From NCBI GenBank assembly GCA_045611785.1, contig JAZKXV010000005.1, positions 1-34,315 of the forward strand: a stretch of 34,315 nucleotides of DNA. The letters run 5' to 3'. The DNA comes from JAFTYO01 sp045611785 (GTDB lineage Bacteria > Pseudomonadota > Alphaproteobacteria > RF32 > CAG-239). Positions 7,375 through 15,734 of this stretch are shown here, in pieces (position 1 is the stretch's first letter; every line of letters begins with the position of its first letter). The notes beneath the pieces are model-generated. The model saw only the letters and a program-made list of their open reading frames with translations, did no database searches and was not told where the DNA came from. Position numbers and translations under genes: made by a program.

Positions 7375-9652
7375 GGCCATATTCCTTTGTTATTATAGGG
7401 GCTCTGCTCGGTTGATGAGTAGGCACTTGTGTTTGTTGTTTTTGTGTATCAGTTTGTACACGAGTATCTGTTTGTGCAGGTGTATCAGTTTGTACACCTA
7501 GATGTCTGTGTGCAGATAATCTTTGTTTGGTTCTTGCAAAATGGCTGTATAAAGCATCATTGATATCTATGCCACCATAAGAAGCATCCATACCATGTTT
7601 TTCACATAATGAAGAGTATAAAATTTTTCCGCCTAAAGACATTTTTTCAAATCTGGACTGATTTGCAGCGATAGCTTCATCTAATTGAGTTTGTCTGCCC
7701 ATGCTGCTTATTCGGCCCATTATTTGATCTAATTCAGATAATTGAGTTATTTTATCAGCAAAATTTCTTGTTTGAGATTCGCCAACATCAAGAACTATAC
7801 CTGCCTCTGCTAAGTTTTCTGTAATTGATGCGTTAAGCTGTTGAATAATACTTTCAGCATCTAAAGAAAAATCTATACCGCTAAAATCGTATGAGGAAGA
7901 TGCTGCATCTTTTTTCGGTTCATCTGTTGTATGAACATCTTGTTTAGGTTCAGAGCCTTGAGATGTATCTTGTACATTTTCATCAATATCTAATGATAAA
8001 GCATTATCCGGAGCACTAAATGAGAAACTATTATCAGGATTTTGCTTTTTGTCATTGTTATCTGTGATAGTGATGTTCTCATTTGCAGTATCAGCATTTA
8101 CAACAACACTTTCTTGATTAGCTATATTGTGTGCTGTTTCTATATTCTCAGAATTATTTTTGTTTTCAGCATTATCTGAGGTTTGTTCTGTAGCTTCACC
8201 GGTATTTGCATTATCTTCATCATTACGATGTTCGATATTATCAATCGATAAATCATTATTACCATTATTGTTAGCATTTTCCGGCATGTTATTTAACTTA
8301 ACGTCTTTTGCTTCAAGACCAAGAATGCCATCTTTATCTACACTGTCGTGTGGTCCGCCACTTCCGCTACCGCCATCATCGGCATCTTCGTTGTCGCTAG
8401 TTGCAACAGTAACTGCTGGCGAAGGGGGAGGAGGAGGTGAAGGAGGATCATCATCAAACTTAATTGTAGGTACTTTACCCTCAAATGTATATACAAATAA
8501 CAATTCTGGGGAGCGTTCATTCCAATCTTGCACGATAACTTTTGTTGCCTTTTCTGATAATAGGTCTTTCATTTTTTGCGCTTTTTCCGGTTCAAGCAAA
8601 CCACATTTTTCAGCCTCTTTAATTTGCTTATAATGCTCTTTTAATGCCAACAACTTTTCTTTGGCTTCAGAGGAAAATTGTTCTATCTCTTCATTTTTAG
8701 ATTCAATGTTTTCCGGAATATTGATATCAAGCGTTTTGGTTATTTCTGAGAATAAATCTTTTTGTTCTTGAGTCCAATTTTGATATCCTGATTGCGGAGA
8801 TTGAAGATATTTAACTAAATCTTCTTCTCGGCCCATTTTTTTTACTTTACTTGCTAAGCTTACTAAAAGAACTACGGCTTCAGTATCTTCATCGTCTTTT
8901 GTTCTTTTAATTCTGTTTAATAACAAATTCTCTGGACGATTCTCTAACCAATCGCCCAATACTCCATCTCTTCTATTTTCTTCTGCGTTTCTTCTTATTT
9001 TTTTATGCTCTTCTTCGGTAATTTTACCTTCTTTAAAAGCTTCATCAATAGCTTTAATTGTGGCAGAAGCCATAGCAATTTGGTTAGAATATTTGTTATC
9101 ATATCCTTTGTTGGATATACGCTTAACATCCTCTGTATATTCAGCTGAAAATGCGCTATTTCTAATGTCATTCATAATATCAGAACGAACTTTTTTATCA
9201 TTAATTTTAACAATATTATTAGCTATATAGTTAAAACAGATATCAGGAGCACTATTGTTTGATCCATCACCTTTAAAATTGTTATTATTCCAAGCCAAGC
9301 TGCTTGGAGCCCCATTACTTGGAGCATCATTATGTGGAGCATCATTATTTGAACCATTATCGCCATTTTTATCATTAGGACTTAAATAACCGCCCTTTTG
9401 TTCAATTTTTCTGGATTCATCAACGGTCATATTGGTGGTATAAGATGCTTCATTTAATACGGTATCAGGAACGCGTCCTGAATATTCTTCTCTTATACGG
9501 GCAGGAACTTTTAACCATAACTCAAATTTTGAACTGTGTCTGTTATATATGGCAGTTATTTCACTCATTGAAATAGGCTTCAAAGAAATCTTAGCATAGT
9601 CCTCTTGTGAGTTTGCTTTCAAGTAATTTATAAATTCAGCTCCTGTATACAT
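7367..9652 (-). CDS. Unrecognised 761-aa protein: paralogous helical domains plus long acidic linker
   Basis: Residues 1-86 match the N-terminal domain of the 401-aa neighbour (KVPARIREEYSGRVP, MTVDESRKIE). A short Asn/Ala/Pro repeat (DAPHNDAPSNGAPS) precedes a helical stretch, 156-305, with the same IAMASATIKAIDEAFKEGKIT and DW....PE.....GRE.DL..YL..PQSGY..W modules. A second partial module begins at DW 376 and runs into a Pro-rich then Asn/Asp/Glu-rich disordered linker (400-585). A final helical part (586-685) ends SRFEKMSLGGKILYSSL, like the module ends. A VQTDT/AQTDT repeat lies at 719-736. The ribosome site GAAGG is inside the end of the upstream gene. It is cytosolic by appearance and has no known family; it could be a scaffold or a secreted effector (inference). 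Confidence 0.8.
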   Translation of the reverse strand: MYTGAEFINYLKANSQEDYAKISLKPISMSEITAIYNRHSSKFELWLKVPARIREEYSGRVPDTVLNEASYTTNMTVDESRKIEQKGGYLSPNDKNGDNGSNNDAPHNDAPSNGAPSSLAWNNNNFKGDGSNNSAPDICFNYIANNIVKINDKKVRSDIMNDIRNSAFSAEYTEDVKRISNKGYDNKYSNQIAMASATIKAIDEAFKEGKITEEEHKKIRRNAEENRRDGVLGDWLENRPENLLLNRIKRTKDDEDTEAVVLLVSLASKVKKMGREEDLVKYLQSPQSGYQNWTQEQKDLFSEITKTLDINIPENIESKNEEIEQFSSEAKEKLLALKEHYKQIKEAEKCGLLEPEKAQKMKDLLSEKATKVIVQDWNERSPELLFVYTFEGKVPTIKFDDDPPSPPPPPSPAVTVATSDNEDADDGGSGSGGPHDSVDKDGILGLEAKDVKLNNMPENANNNGNNDLSIDNIEHRNDEDNANTGEATEQTSDNAENKNNSENIETAHNIANQESVVVNADTANENITITDNNDKKQNPDNSFSFSAPDNALSLDIDENVQDTSQGSEPKQDVHTTDEPKKDAASSSYDFSGIDFSLDAESIIQQLNASITENLAEAGIVLDVGESQTRNFADKITQLSELDQIMGRISSMGRQTQLDEAIAANQSRFEKMSLGGKILYSSLCEKHGMDASYGGIDINDALYSHFARTKQRLSAHRHLGVQTDTPAQTDTRVQTDTQKQQTQVPTHQPSRAPIITKEYGHD

Positions 9653-9657
9653 CGTGT

Positions 9658-11196
9658 CTACCTTCTTTCATATTTGCTTTTAAGAGCCGCATACCTTTCA
9701 GGTAAGTTGTTCTTTACAAGATCTCTGGTTGCATCATCTTCTTCAATCTTAACCTTTTTACCGCCTCTCTCGATTTCAAATGCTGGGATAAAACCTAAAT
9801 AAGCAGCTAAGACTTTTTCTCTGTCATCTAATTTCTTTTGTCTTGCTTGTTTTTGTTCATCAGTCATACCTTCATACATAGCTTCGCGATATTCCGTTTC
9901 TGAGAGCTCGGTGGTTTTTTTACCTAAAGCCTTTGCTTTAGCTTCTATTCTAGCTCGGATTTGTTTAATTTTTTCTATACTTGCTTGTCTTGCTTTTTCT
10001 TCTTCATCATATTTTTTTAGAACATCTTGCATGTTTTGAGGTAATGTCTTGAAATAATCAGCATTTATGTCAATTTTTGGAGGGTTCTTTATTTCTAATT
10101 GAGTACCATCATTATATGTTTGGTTTTTGCTTGTTAGAGCAGCGGCAAACAGCATTGCTTTTTGCTTATCGCTTAAAGAATTACCTAACTCAATTCTTAA
10201 GTTGTTTGTTAAAGCATCTTTTATGATAGCTTGATACATCACTAAGTCAGAATTTTCACTAATCTTAACTGATGTGGGTGAGGTGTATTTTACTTCACCT
10301 AAGCTGTTGCCGGCTTTTTCAAAAGAACAAGAAAATGTATTTTCAGCAGAATCTTTTGCCGGATCATTAATCATAACCAAGCCCTGATCAGTTGCAAAAT
10401 TATTATAAAAAGCTCTTTTTTGCTTAATCCACTCAGAATTTTGAATAGGATTATCTTGGGTATCTTGATTAACGGTAAGCGTAAGTTTTTCTTTTTTAAT
10501 TCTATCAAACAGAGCTTGCTCTTCAGGAGTGGGCGTTACAGTGCTGGGAATGCTATCAAATTCTTTAATTTTCTTTTTGATTTCCTCAATGCTAGATTTC
10601 TTAGCTTCTTCAGAATCTGCATTAAAAGAAGATACATCAATTCCAAGCTTTTGAGCCAAGAGAAATGTTTCATCTTTTTGTAATTCTTCGTTCCAATTTA
10701 TAGTATCAGCCATTGATTTGTTTCCTTGTTGTCTTCTGTTGTCTTGTTTTCTTTGTCCGTCTGGTTTAGGTGTTCTTTGTCCGCCTTGCTTCCTTCTGTC
10801 GTTTTGTTTTCTTTGTCCGTCCGGCTTAGGTGTTCTTTGTCCGCCTTGCTTCCTTCTGTCATTTTGTTTTCTTTGACCGCCTTGTTGACGTAATCTCTTA
10901 TTTTCTTCTTCCTGTCTTATTCTTTCTTCTTCTAACCTTCTTTTTTCTTCTTCTAGCTTTCTTTTTTGCTCTTCGAGCCTTCTTTTTTCTTCCTCTTTTT
11001 GTCTTTCTTGTTCTTCTTTTTGTTTTCTTTTTTGTTCTTCTTCTCTTTGTTTTTGTTGCTCTTCTTCGCGTTGTTTCCTTTTTTGTTCATCTTCGGCGCT
11101 TTCGTGGGAGGCAGCTTGCTGCTGTTGCTTTCTTTGTTCGAGTATTTCTTTTCTCTTTCTGGCTCGAGCATTAAATTTATCAATCTGACTTTCCAT
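9658..11196 (-). CDS. Unrecognised 512-aa protein: Gln/Glu/Arg coiled coil, 20-residue repeats and a globular C-terminal half; first gene of the operon
   Basis: ATG with GGAG 7-8 nt upstream and its own promoter. Residues 30-105 are an almost pure Q/K/R/E helix (KEEEKRRLEEQKRKLEEEKR), likely a coiled coil or single alpha-helix. Residues 108-160 hold two and a half 20-residue basic repeats built on QRKQNDRRKQGG and QRTPKPD. From about 163 onward the protein looks folded: NWNEELQ, then a mixed alpha/beta region with GQLEIKNPPKIDINADYF-like spacing (about 370-390), a second helical stretch and a tail with FIPAFEIERGGKKVKIEEDD. No signal peptide. No family recognised. It probably works with the three proteins encoded downstream, whose genes are 5 bp apart or overlap. 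Confidence 0.8.
   Translation of the reverse strand: MESQIDKFNARARKRKEILEQRKQQQQAASHESAEDEQKRKQREEEQQKQREEEQKRKQKEEQERQKEEEKRRLEEQKRKLEEEKRRLEEERIRQEEENKRLRQQGGQRKQNDRRKQGGQRTPKPDGQRKQNDRRKQGGQRTPKPDGQRKQDNRRQQGNKSMADTINWNEELQKDETFLLAQKLGIDVSSFNADSEEAKKSSIEEIKKKIKEFDSIPSTVTPTPEEQALFDRIKKEKLTLTVNQDTQDNPIQNSEWIKQKRAFYNNFATDQGLVMINDPAKDSAENTFSCSFEKAGNSLGEVKYTSPTSVKISENSDLVMYQAIIKDALTNNLRIELGNSLSDKQKAMLFAAALTSKNQTYNDGTQLEIKNPPKIDINADYFKTLPQNMQDVLKKYDEEEKARQASIEKIKQIRARIEAKAKALGKKTTELSETEYREAMYEGMTDEQKQARQKKLDDREKVLAAYLGFIPAFEIERGGKKVKIEEDDATRDLVKNNLPERYAALKSKYERR
10741..10875 (-). repeat. 60-bp tandem repeat inside the 512-aa gene
   Basis: 10741-10800 and 10801-10860 are near-identical, and the repeat continues in part to about 10875, so roughly 2.3 copies with an exact 60-bp period (20 residues). 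The few differences are mostly silent. Confidence 0.9.
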
Positions 11197-11230
11197 GATC
11201 TTCTCCGGACATTTTAATATACTTAATTGT

Positions 11231-11259
11231 ATGGTAGCATGCTTTTTTTGTTTTGTCTA
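11231..11259 (-). promoter_or_regulatory. Promoter of the four-gene unknown operon
   Basis: Minus strand TAGACA (11254-11259), 17-nt spacer, TACCAT (11231-11236), about 34 bases from the start codon. It lies between the ileS terminator and the operon, so the operon is an independent unit. Confidence 0.45.
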
Positions 11260-11276
11260 GTTTTTTTTCAAAAAAA

Positions 11277-11301
11277 ACGACTTATTTATGCAATAAGTCG
11301 T
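11277..11301 (-). terminator. Intrinsic terminator of ileS
   Basis: Perfect 10-bp stem ACGACTTATT/AATAAGTCGT (11277-11286 with 11292-11301), 5-nt loop, followed on the minus strand by a run of T. It begins about 20 bases after the ileS stop codon. Confidence 0.88.
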
Positions 11302-11321
11302 CTTTGTTGAAAATATATGAT

Positions 11322-14300
11322 TTAAGCCACTTTAGCGTCAAAAATAATTTCTTTACCATCAATATTTTCTTTAGTGCCGTTGCTACATGTTGTGCTAACT
11401 TTTACGGCTAAAACTTGTTCAGCAATATATTTTTGGTTTTCGTTTAATGCTTGAGCAAGTTCTGTGTCGTTAGTGTTCCAACATAACTCGATACGATCAG
11501 AAATGTTAAAGTCTTTATCTTTGCGAAGTGTTTGAACCATGCGAACAAAGTCACGAGCTAATCCCTCACGTTTAAGTTCGTCAGTTACATTTGTATCTAA
11601 ACTTACTAAAGCTTTATTTTGAGCAAATGAACGACCGGCAACACCTTCTTTCATATCAAGACGAACTTCAAACAAATCTGAAGTTAAAGTTTTTTCAGCA
11701 ATGTTGAGGGTTCCGTCCTCATTAATCTGCCAAACTCCTTGTTTGTAAGCAGCCATAACAGGACCCATGTCTTTTCCTAAAGCTTTACCTAAAAGAGGTG
11801 TATAAAGATAAAGTTTTTTATCTGCATAAGCACTTAAATTTGTGTCAAATTTAACTTCTTTAACATTGAGTTCATCTTTAACAATTTCTTGGTAATCTGA
11901 GCTCAAATCTGCACCAACCAATGTTAAACTTGCTAATGGTAAACGATTACGCAAGTTTTTCTCTTCACGAATAAATTTGCCTGCAGAGCAAAGTTCTTGC
12001 AAGAAATCCATCTCTTTAACGAGTTGTTCATCAATTGTAATTTCTGCTAATTCAGGATAATCAGATAAGTGAACAGATTCTTCTAAGGTTAATGTTTTGT
12101 ATATATATTCAGTAACAAAAGGCATTAACGGAGATAAGATTTTGCTCAAGTTTAACAACACTGTGTAGAGTGTATCAAAAGCTTGTGCATCACCTTCCCA
12201 AAAACGTTCACGAGTTCTTCTGATGTACCAGTTGTTTAACACTTCCATGAAAGAGGTTGCTTCGTTTGTTGCCATTGAGACATCGTAAGTTTCAAGACCT
12301 TGTTTAACAACGTTTCTTAAGTGTTTGAGTTTTGATAAAATATAGTTATCAATTGCTTCACTTGAAGAAGAAATTTCTTTAGCTTTATATTCTTCGGCAT
12401 TTGCGTAAAGTGTAAAGAAGTAAAAGGCATTCCATAACGGAATTAAAGCAGCACGTGATGCTTTTGCAATTTCTTTACCTTCTTTATCAACGGCTAAGTT
12501 TCCGCCTTTTAATACCGGAGAAGAAACCAAGAACCAACGTAAAGATTCAGAACCGATATTTTCTAAAACTTCATTTGGATCAGGATAGTTTTTCAAGCGT
12601 TTTGAAAGTTTTTGACCTCCTTCAGCCATTAATAAACCTGTACAAATGCAATTTTTAAATGCTGGTTTATTATGAAGAGCTGTTGACAACACTGTCAAAG
12701 TATAGAACCAACCTCTTGTTTGGTCAATTGCTTCAACAATGAAATCTGCCGGAAAATGGCTTTCAAACCATTCTTTGTTATCGAAAGGATAATGTACTTG
12801 AGCGTAAGGCATAGAGCCAGATTCAAACCAACAGTCAAAAACATCGCTTACTCTGCGCATCATGGTTTGACCTGATGGATCATCAGGGTTTTTATACACT
12901 ACATCGTCAATATATGGTTTATGTAAGTTTGTAACCTCAATACCTGTTTTTTCTTTTATTTCTTCAACAGAACCAAAAACATCAATTCTTGGGAATTTTG
13001 GATTGTCAGATTTCCAAACCGGAATTGGGGTTCCCCAAAATCTGTTTCTTGAAATTGACCAATCTCTTGCACCTTCAAGCCATTTACCGAAACGACCATC
13101 TTTAATGTGGTCAGGTACCCAGTTGATTTGTTGGTTATTTGCAACCATTTCATCTCTAAAGTCTGTTACTTTAACAAACCAAGAAGACATCGCTTTATAT
13201 ATGAGCGGGGTATCTGTACGCCAACAGAATGGATAAGAGTGAGTATATTGTTCTTTTTTAACTAATAAGCCGTTTGTTTTCAACCATTGCATAATAGGTT
13301 CATTAGCTTCAAAAACTTGCATACCTTCATAATCAGACACTTCAGATGTAAATTTACCTGCTTCATCAACCGGACAAACAACAGGGAAATGTTCATCATA
13401 AGCACGGCAAGCATCAAAGTCATCTTGACCAAAACCTGGTGCAATATGAACAACACCTGTACCATCTTCAGTAGATACAAACTCTCCGTTTAATACTTTA
13501 AATGCACCTTTTTCTTTTAAGTTAGCAAAATAAGGGAACATAGGTTCATAGCTCATGCCGATTAAATCAGAGCCTTTTAATGTTCCAACTTCAGATGCGT
13601 TTTCGAGTTGTTTTTTGTAACGACCCAATAAAGCTTTTGCTAGAACATATTTTTGGCCAGCTTCTTCCATTATTGTATATTCAATATCTTTACCGACAGC
13701 CAACATTAAATTTGACGGCAATGTCCAAGGTGTTGTTGTCCATACCAAAATTTTCATACCGTTTTCAAGTTTGAACATAACAGTAATTGCGTTATCTGTC
13801 TTATCTTGATATCCTTGGTTAACTTCAAAGTTTGAAAGTGGAGTTTCAGCAGCCCAAGAATATGGCAATACGCGATAATCTTCATAAACCAAACCTTTGT
13901 CATAAAGTTGTTTAAAGTTATTGATTACGCTTTCCATAAAAGGTAAGTCCATGGTTTTATAATCATTATTAAAATCAACCCAACGACCGATACGTTTAAA
14001 CATATCGACCCAAATTCCTGAATATTTTAAAACGTCGGAGCGACAAAAATCATTAAATTTTTCAACGCCGTATTCTTCAATTTGTTTGCGTCCTGAAACA
14101 CCAAGTTGTTTTTCGGCAGACATTTCAGCCGGCAAACCATGACAGTCCCAACCTAAACGACGTTCAACTTTTTTACCAATCATGGTTTGGAAACGAGCAA
14201 CAACATCTTTTACATAAGAAACCATAATGTGACCATAGTGAGGAGTTCCGTTTGCAAACGGAGGGCCGTCATAAAAAACGAATTCTGCGGCACCATCACG

Positions 14301-14408
14301 ATTTTTTACAGATTTTTCAAAAGTGTTGTTTTCTTCCCAAAAATTTAAAATTTCTTTTTCTAACTTAACAAAGTCCGGCTTTGCCGATACATTAGCATAA
14401 TGTTTCAT
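11322..14408 (-). CDS. ileS: Isoleucyl-tRNA synthetase, eukaryote-like type 2 (IleRS2)
   Basis: A class I aminoacyl-tRNA synthetase that charges tRNA-Ile in the cytosol. The 1028-aa length fits the longer IleRS2 type rather than the roughly 940-aa type 1. The HIGH motif is HYGH (57-60) in GPPFANGTPHYGHI, and the KMSKS motif is KLSKR (600-604). The editing domain includes WTTTPWTLPSNLMLAVG. GWDCHGLPAE, DVFDCWFESGSMPYAQ and ETRGWFYTL-like DQTRGWFYTL are typical of the family. The C-terminal zinc-finger cysteines of type 1 enzymes are not seen. IleRS2 enzymes are generally less sensitive to mupirocin (family knowledge, not tested here). An Ile-rich leader peptide and hairpin lie in the roughly 160-nt leader, so expression may respond to Ile-tRNA charging. 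Confidence 0.96.
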   Translation of the reverse strand: MKHYANVSAKPDFVKLEKEILNFWEENNTFEKSVKNRDGAAEFVFYDGPPFANGTPHYGHIMVSYVKDVVARFQTMIGKKVERRLGWDCHGLPAEMSAEKQLGVSGRKQIEEYGVEKFNDFCRSDVLKYSGIWVDMFKRIGRWVDFNNDYKTMDLPFMESVINNFKQLYDKGLVYEDYRVLPYSWAAETPLSNFEVNQGYQDKTDNAITVMFKLENGMKILVWTTTPWTLPSNLMLAVGKDIEYTIMEEAGQKYVLAKALLGRYKKQLENASEVGTLKGSDLIGMSYEPMFPYFANLKEKGAFKVLNGEFVSTEDGTGVVHIAPGFGQDDFDACRAYDEHFPVVCPVDEAGKFTSEVSDYEGMQVFEANEPIMQWLKTNGLLVKKEQYTHSYPFCWRTDTPLIYKAMSSWFVKVTDFRDEMVANNQQINWVPDHIKDGRFGKWLEGARDWSISRNRFWGTPIPVWKSDNPKFPRIDVFGSVEEIKEKTGIEVTNLHKPYIDDVVYKNPDDPSGQTMMRRVSDVFDCWFESGSMPYAQVHYPFDNKEWFESHFPADFIVEAIDQTRGWFYTLTVLSTALHNKPAFKNCICTGLLMAEGGQKLSKRLKNYPDPNEVLENIGSESLRWFLVSSPVLKGGNLAVDKEGKEIAKASRAALIPLWNAFYFFTLYANAEEYKAKEISSSSEAIDNYILSKLKHLRNVVKQGLETYDVSMATNEATSFMEVLNNWYIRRTRERFWEGDAQAFDTLYTVLLNLSKILSPLMPFVTEYIYKTLTLEESVHLSDYPELAEITIDEQLVKEMDFLQELCSAGKFIREEKNLRNRLPLASLTLVGADLSSDYQEIVKDELNVKEVKFDTNLSAYADKKLYLYTPLLGKALGKDMGPVMAAYKQGVWQINEDGTLNIAEKTLTSDLFEVRLDMKEGVAGRSFAQNKALVSLDTNVTDELKREGLARDFVRMVQTLRKDKDFNISDRIELCWNTNDTELAQALNENQKYIAEQVLAVKVSTTCSNGTKENIDGKEIIFDAKVA

Positions 14409-14475
14409 GTTTTTTTACCTACTGATATTAAATTGATAATGTTATTAGACTGTATTTATGTGCTTATATGTAACA

Positions 14476-14545
14476 AAAAAAGATGATCCCCCCTAGGGGA
14501 TAATAATGAAAGGAATATATGTATAAAATAAATTCATCTTTTTCT
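14476..14545 (-). promoter_or_regulatory. Candidate transcription attenuator in the ileS leader
   Basis: Minus-strand RNA: hairpin AUCCCC-UAGG-GGGGAU (14486-14501), then CAUC and seven U. The CAUC-U tract can also pair over at least 10 bp with AAAAAGAUGA (14534-14543), which contains the start codon of the leader peptide. A ribosome held at the Ile codons would cover the hairpin's 5' arm and block termination; one that finishes would leave it free to form. The hairpin and pairing are seen in the sequence; the mechanism is inferred. Confidence 0.55.
14493..14537 (-). CDS. Putative ileS leader peptide MNLFYTYIPFIIIP
   Basis: A 14-codon frame inside the ileS leader: ATG at 14537, stop TAG at 14493-14495. 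It ends Phe-Ile-Ile-Ile-Pro-stop with codons ATT ATT ATC CCC TAG and has a fourth Ile at codon 8. GAG six to eight bases upstream is a weak ribosome site. The third Ile codon and the Pro codon are exactly the 5' arm of the downstream hairpin, and the stop codon opens its loop. It lies between a leftward promoter and ileS. Four Ile in 14 codons, placed on a terminator in front of the Ile synthetase, is the layout expected for ribosome-mediated attenuation. Translation is not shown, hence the moderate confidence. Confidence 0.6.
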   Translation of the reverse strand: MNLFYTYIPFIIIP

Positions 14546-14577
14546 CATTAATCTTAAAAAATCTTAAAACTGGAGAA

Positions 14578-14606
14578 AATTTACAACATCTTTTTTGCTT
14601 CGTCAA
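14578..14606 (-). promoter_or_regulatory. Promoter of ileS and its leader
   Basis: Minus strand TTGACG (14601-14606), 17-nt spacer, TAAATT (14578-14583). Transcription would start near 14571, about 34 bases before the leader-peptide ATG and 160 before ileS. Confidence 0.5.
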
Positions 14607-14634
14607 TAGTTAATTTGAGTATATAGTATTTGTG

Positions 14635-14663
14635 TTGACAAAATGTGTGTGTTGTGATAGTTT
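14635..14663 (+). promoter_or_regulatory. Likely promoter of the 165-aa gene
   Basis: Perfect TTGACA at 14635-14640. The -10 is unclear: GATAGT at 14656-14661 (15-nt spacer) or TAGTTT at 14658-14663 (17-nt spacer). It is divergent from the ileS promoter. Confidence 0.35.
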
Positions 14664-14692
14664 TTTATAAATTGTCAAAAGGATTTAATAAT

Positions 14693-15190
14693 ATGTTTGA
14701 AGATTTTAACCAAAATATGGAAAAATTATCAAAAAAGGATTTTGAAGATACTCTATCTTTTAAACGTGCATGCAATCTTGTTCAAGAGGAAGCTTTACAC
14801 GATAGCATATTATCTCAAGATGTTTTATTAACTTATGATCATCTTTTAAAATCTGATTTGCCAGAAGAAGTTAACAATGCGATATGCTATAATTTAGGAG
14901 AAATGCTTCATTATCAGCCAGAATTTAAAAAAGATATTAAAAATGTAGTTACTAAACATCAAGAAAAAATTGATGCTTACGTAGATAACTATACAACATC
15001 ATTTAATGATGGTCTTAAATCTTTATCTGATGAGGTTTCAAGGGATAAGCAAACAAAAGATATGTTGATAGAAAGTAAACTAAAAAGTATAAGAAAAAGC
15101 TTTGCATCTGCCCCACAACCATTACCACAAATTACATCAGATTTAAAACCAGTTTTTATGAAAAATTTAGGTAAAAAAATTGAATATTAA
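14693..15190 (+). CDS. Unrecognised 165-aa helical protein
   Basis: The frame is open from 14645, but the ATG at 14693 has AAGGA at 14679-14683 with 9-nt spacing and gives MFEDFNQNMEKL, so it is taken as the start. The protein is charged and mostly helical, without signal peptide or membrane segment; the C-terminus carries a short Pro/Gln stretch (APQPLPQ). It resembles no family I can name. It is divergent from ileS. The next gene begins 50 bp downstream with no terminator between, so the two are probably cotranscribed. Confidence 0.7.
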   Translation: MFEDFNQNMEKLSKKDFEDTLSFKRACNLVQEEALHDSILSQDVLLTYDHLLKSDLPEEVNNAICYNLGEMLHYQPEFKKDIKNVVTKHQEKIDAYVDNYTTSFNDGLKSLSDEVSRDKQTKDMLIESKLKSIRKSFASAPQPLPQITSDLKPVFMKNLGKKIEY

Positions 15191-15240
15191 AAAATTCAGT
15201 TAACAAATATGTAAAATATTGATATAAAGGAGTAAATAAT

Positions 15241-15714
15241 ATGGTAAATAAAGCGCAAATAGTTGAGTTATCTGCTGTTGAATTAATTGCAGCTGCTTCA
15301 GGACGTATTGTTACTGGTATTAATCCTATAGAAAATCATGATAAAGTAAGTAATATTTTAAAGACGATGCCAGGGTATGAATATGATAAAGAAAAATCGC
15401 TTACAGAAAATATTTATGCGGCGTTTCCTCAATATAAATTAAAAGAAGCAACAGATGGGTTTTCTGCATTGATGCAAAAATGGATTGATAGAGGAGATGA
15501 TTTGAGCTTTATTGATAATTCAATGAATGCTAAAATTATTGCATCTTCTTTAAATATTCCACAAACTTTACATGTTAAAGTTAATAAAGAGGAAGTAAAA
15601 GCTAAAGAAAGTGTCGAAACAAAAGATGAAAAGCAAGCTAAGTCAGAAGCAAAATCTACGCCTACATATAGTAGCATTTCTGATTGGAAGCACAGACATA
15701 TTTGGGGTGATTAA
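15241..15714 (+). CDS. Unrecognised 157-aa protein
   Basis: ATG with a strong ribosome site AAAGGAG (15226-15232), 8-nt spacing. The N-terminal two thirds look folded (VELSAVELIAAASGRIVTG, YAAFPQYKLKEATDGFSALMQKWIDRGDD). Then comes a Lys/Glu-rich linker (about 112-140) and a short aromatic tail, SDWKHRHIWGD. There is no signal peptide and no recognised family. It is probably the second gene of a unit with the 165-aa gene; a terminator follows 20 bp after the stop. Confidence 0.72.
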   Translation: MVNKAQIVELSAVELIAAASGRIVTGINPIENHDKVSNILKTMPGYEYDKEKSLTENIYAAFPQYKLKEATDGFSALMQKWIDRGDDLSFIDNSMNAKIIASSLNIPQTLHVKVNKEEVKAKESVETKDEKQAKSEAKSTPTYSSISDWKHRHIWGD

Positions 15715-15734
15715 TACTTCAAAAATAATAAGCA

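Noticed and set aside
10741..10875. CRISPR-like array
   Set aside because: Repeats are adjacent with no unique spacers and keep the reading frame; it is a coding minisatellite. No CRISPR array was seen anywhere else.
10830..11217. Phe/Leu-rich open frames on the plus strand opposite the 512-aa gene
   Set aside because: They look like membrane proteins only because they are the antisense of Glu/Lys/Arg repeats; no ribosome site or promoter.
14501..14524. Short plus-strand frame MKGIYV in the ileS leader region
   Set aside because: Six codons with no promoter or role on that strand; the minus-strand leader peptide explains the region better.
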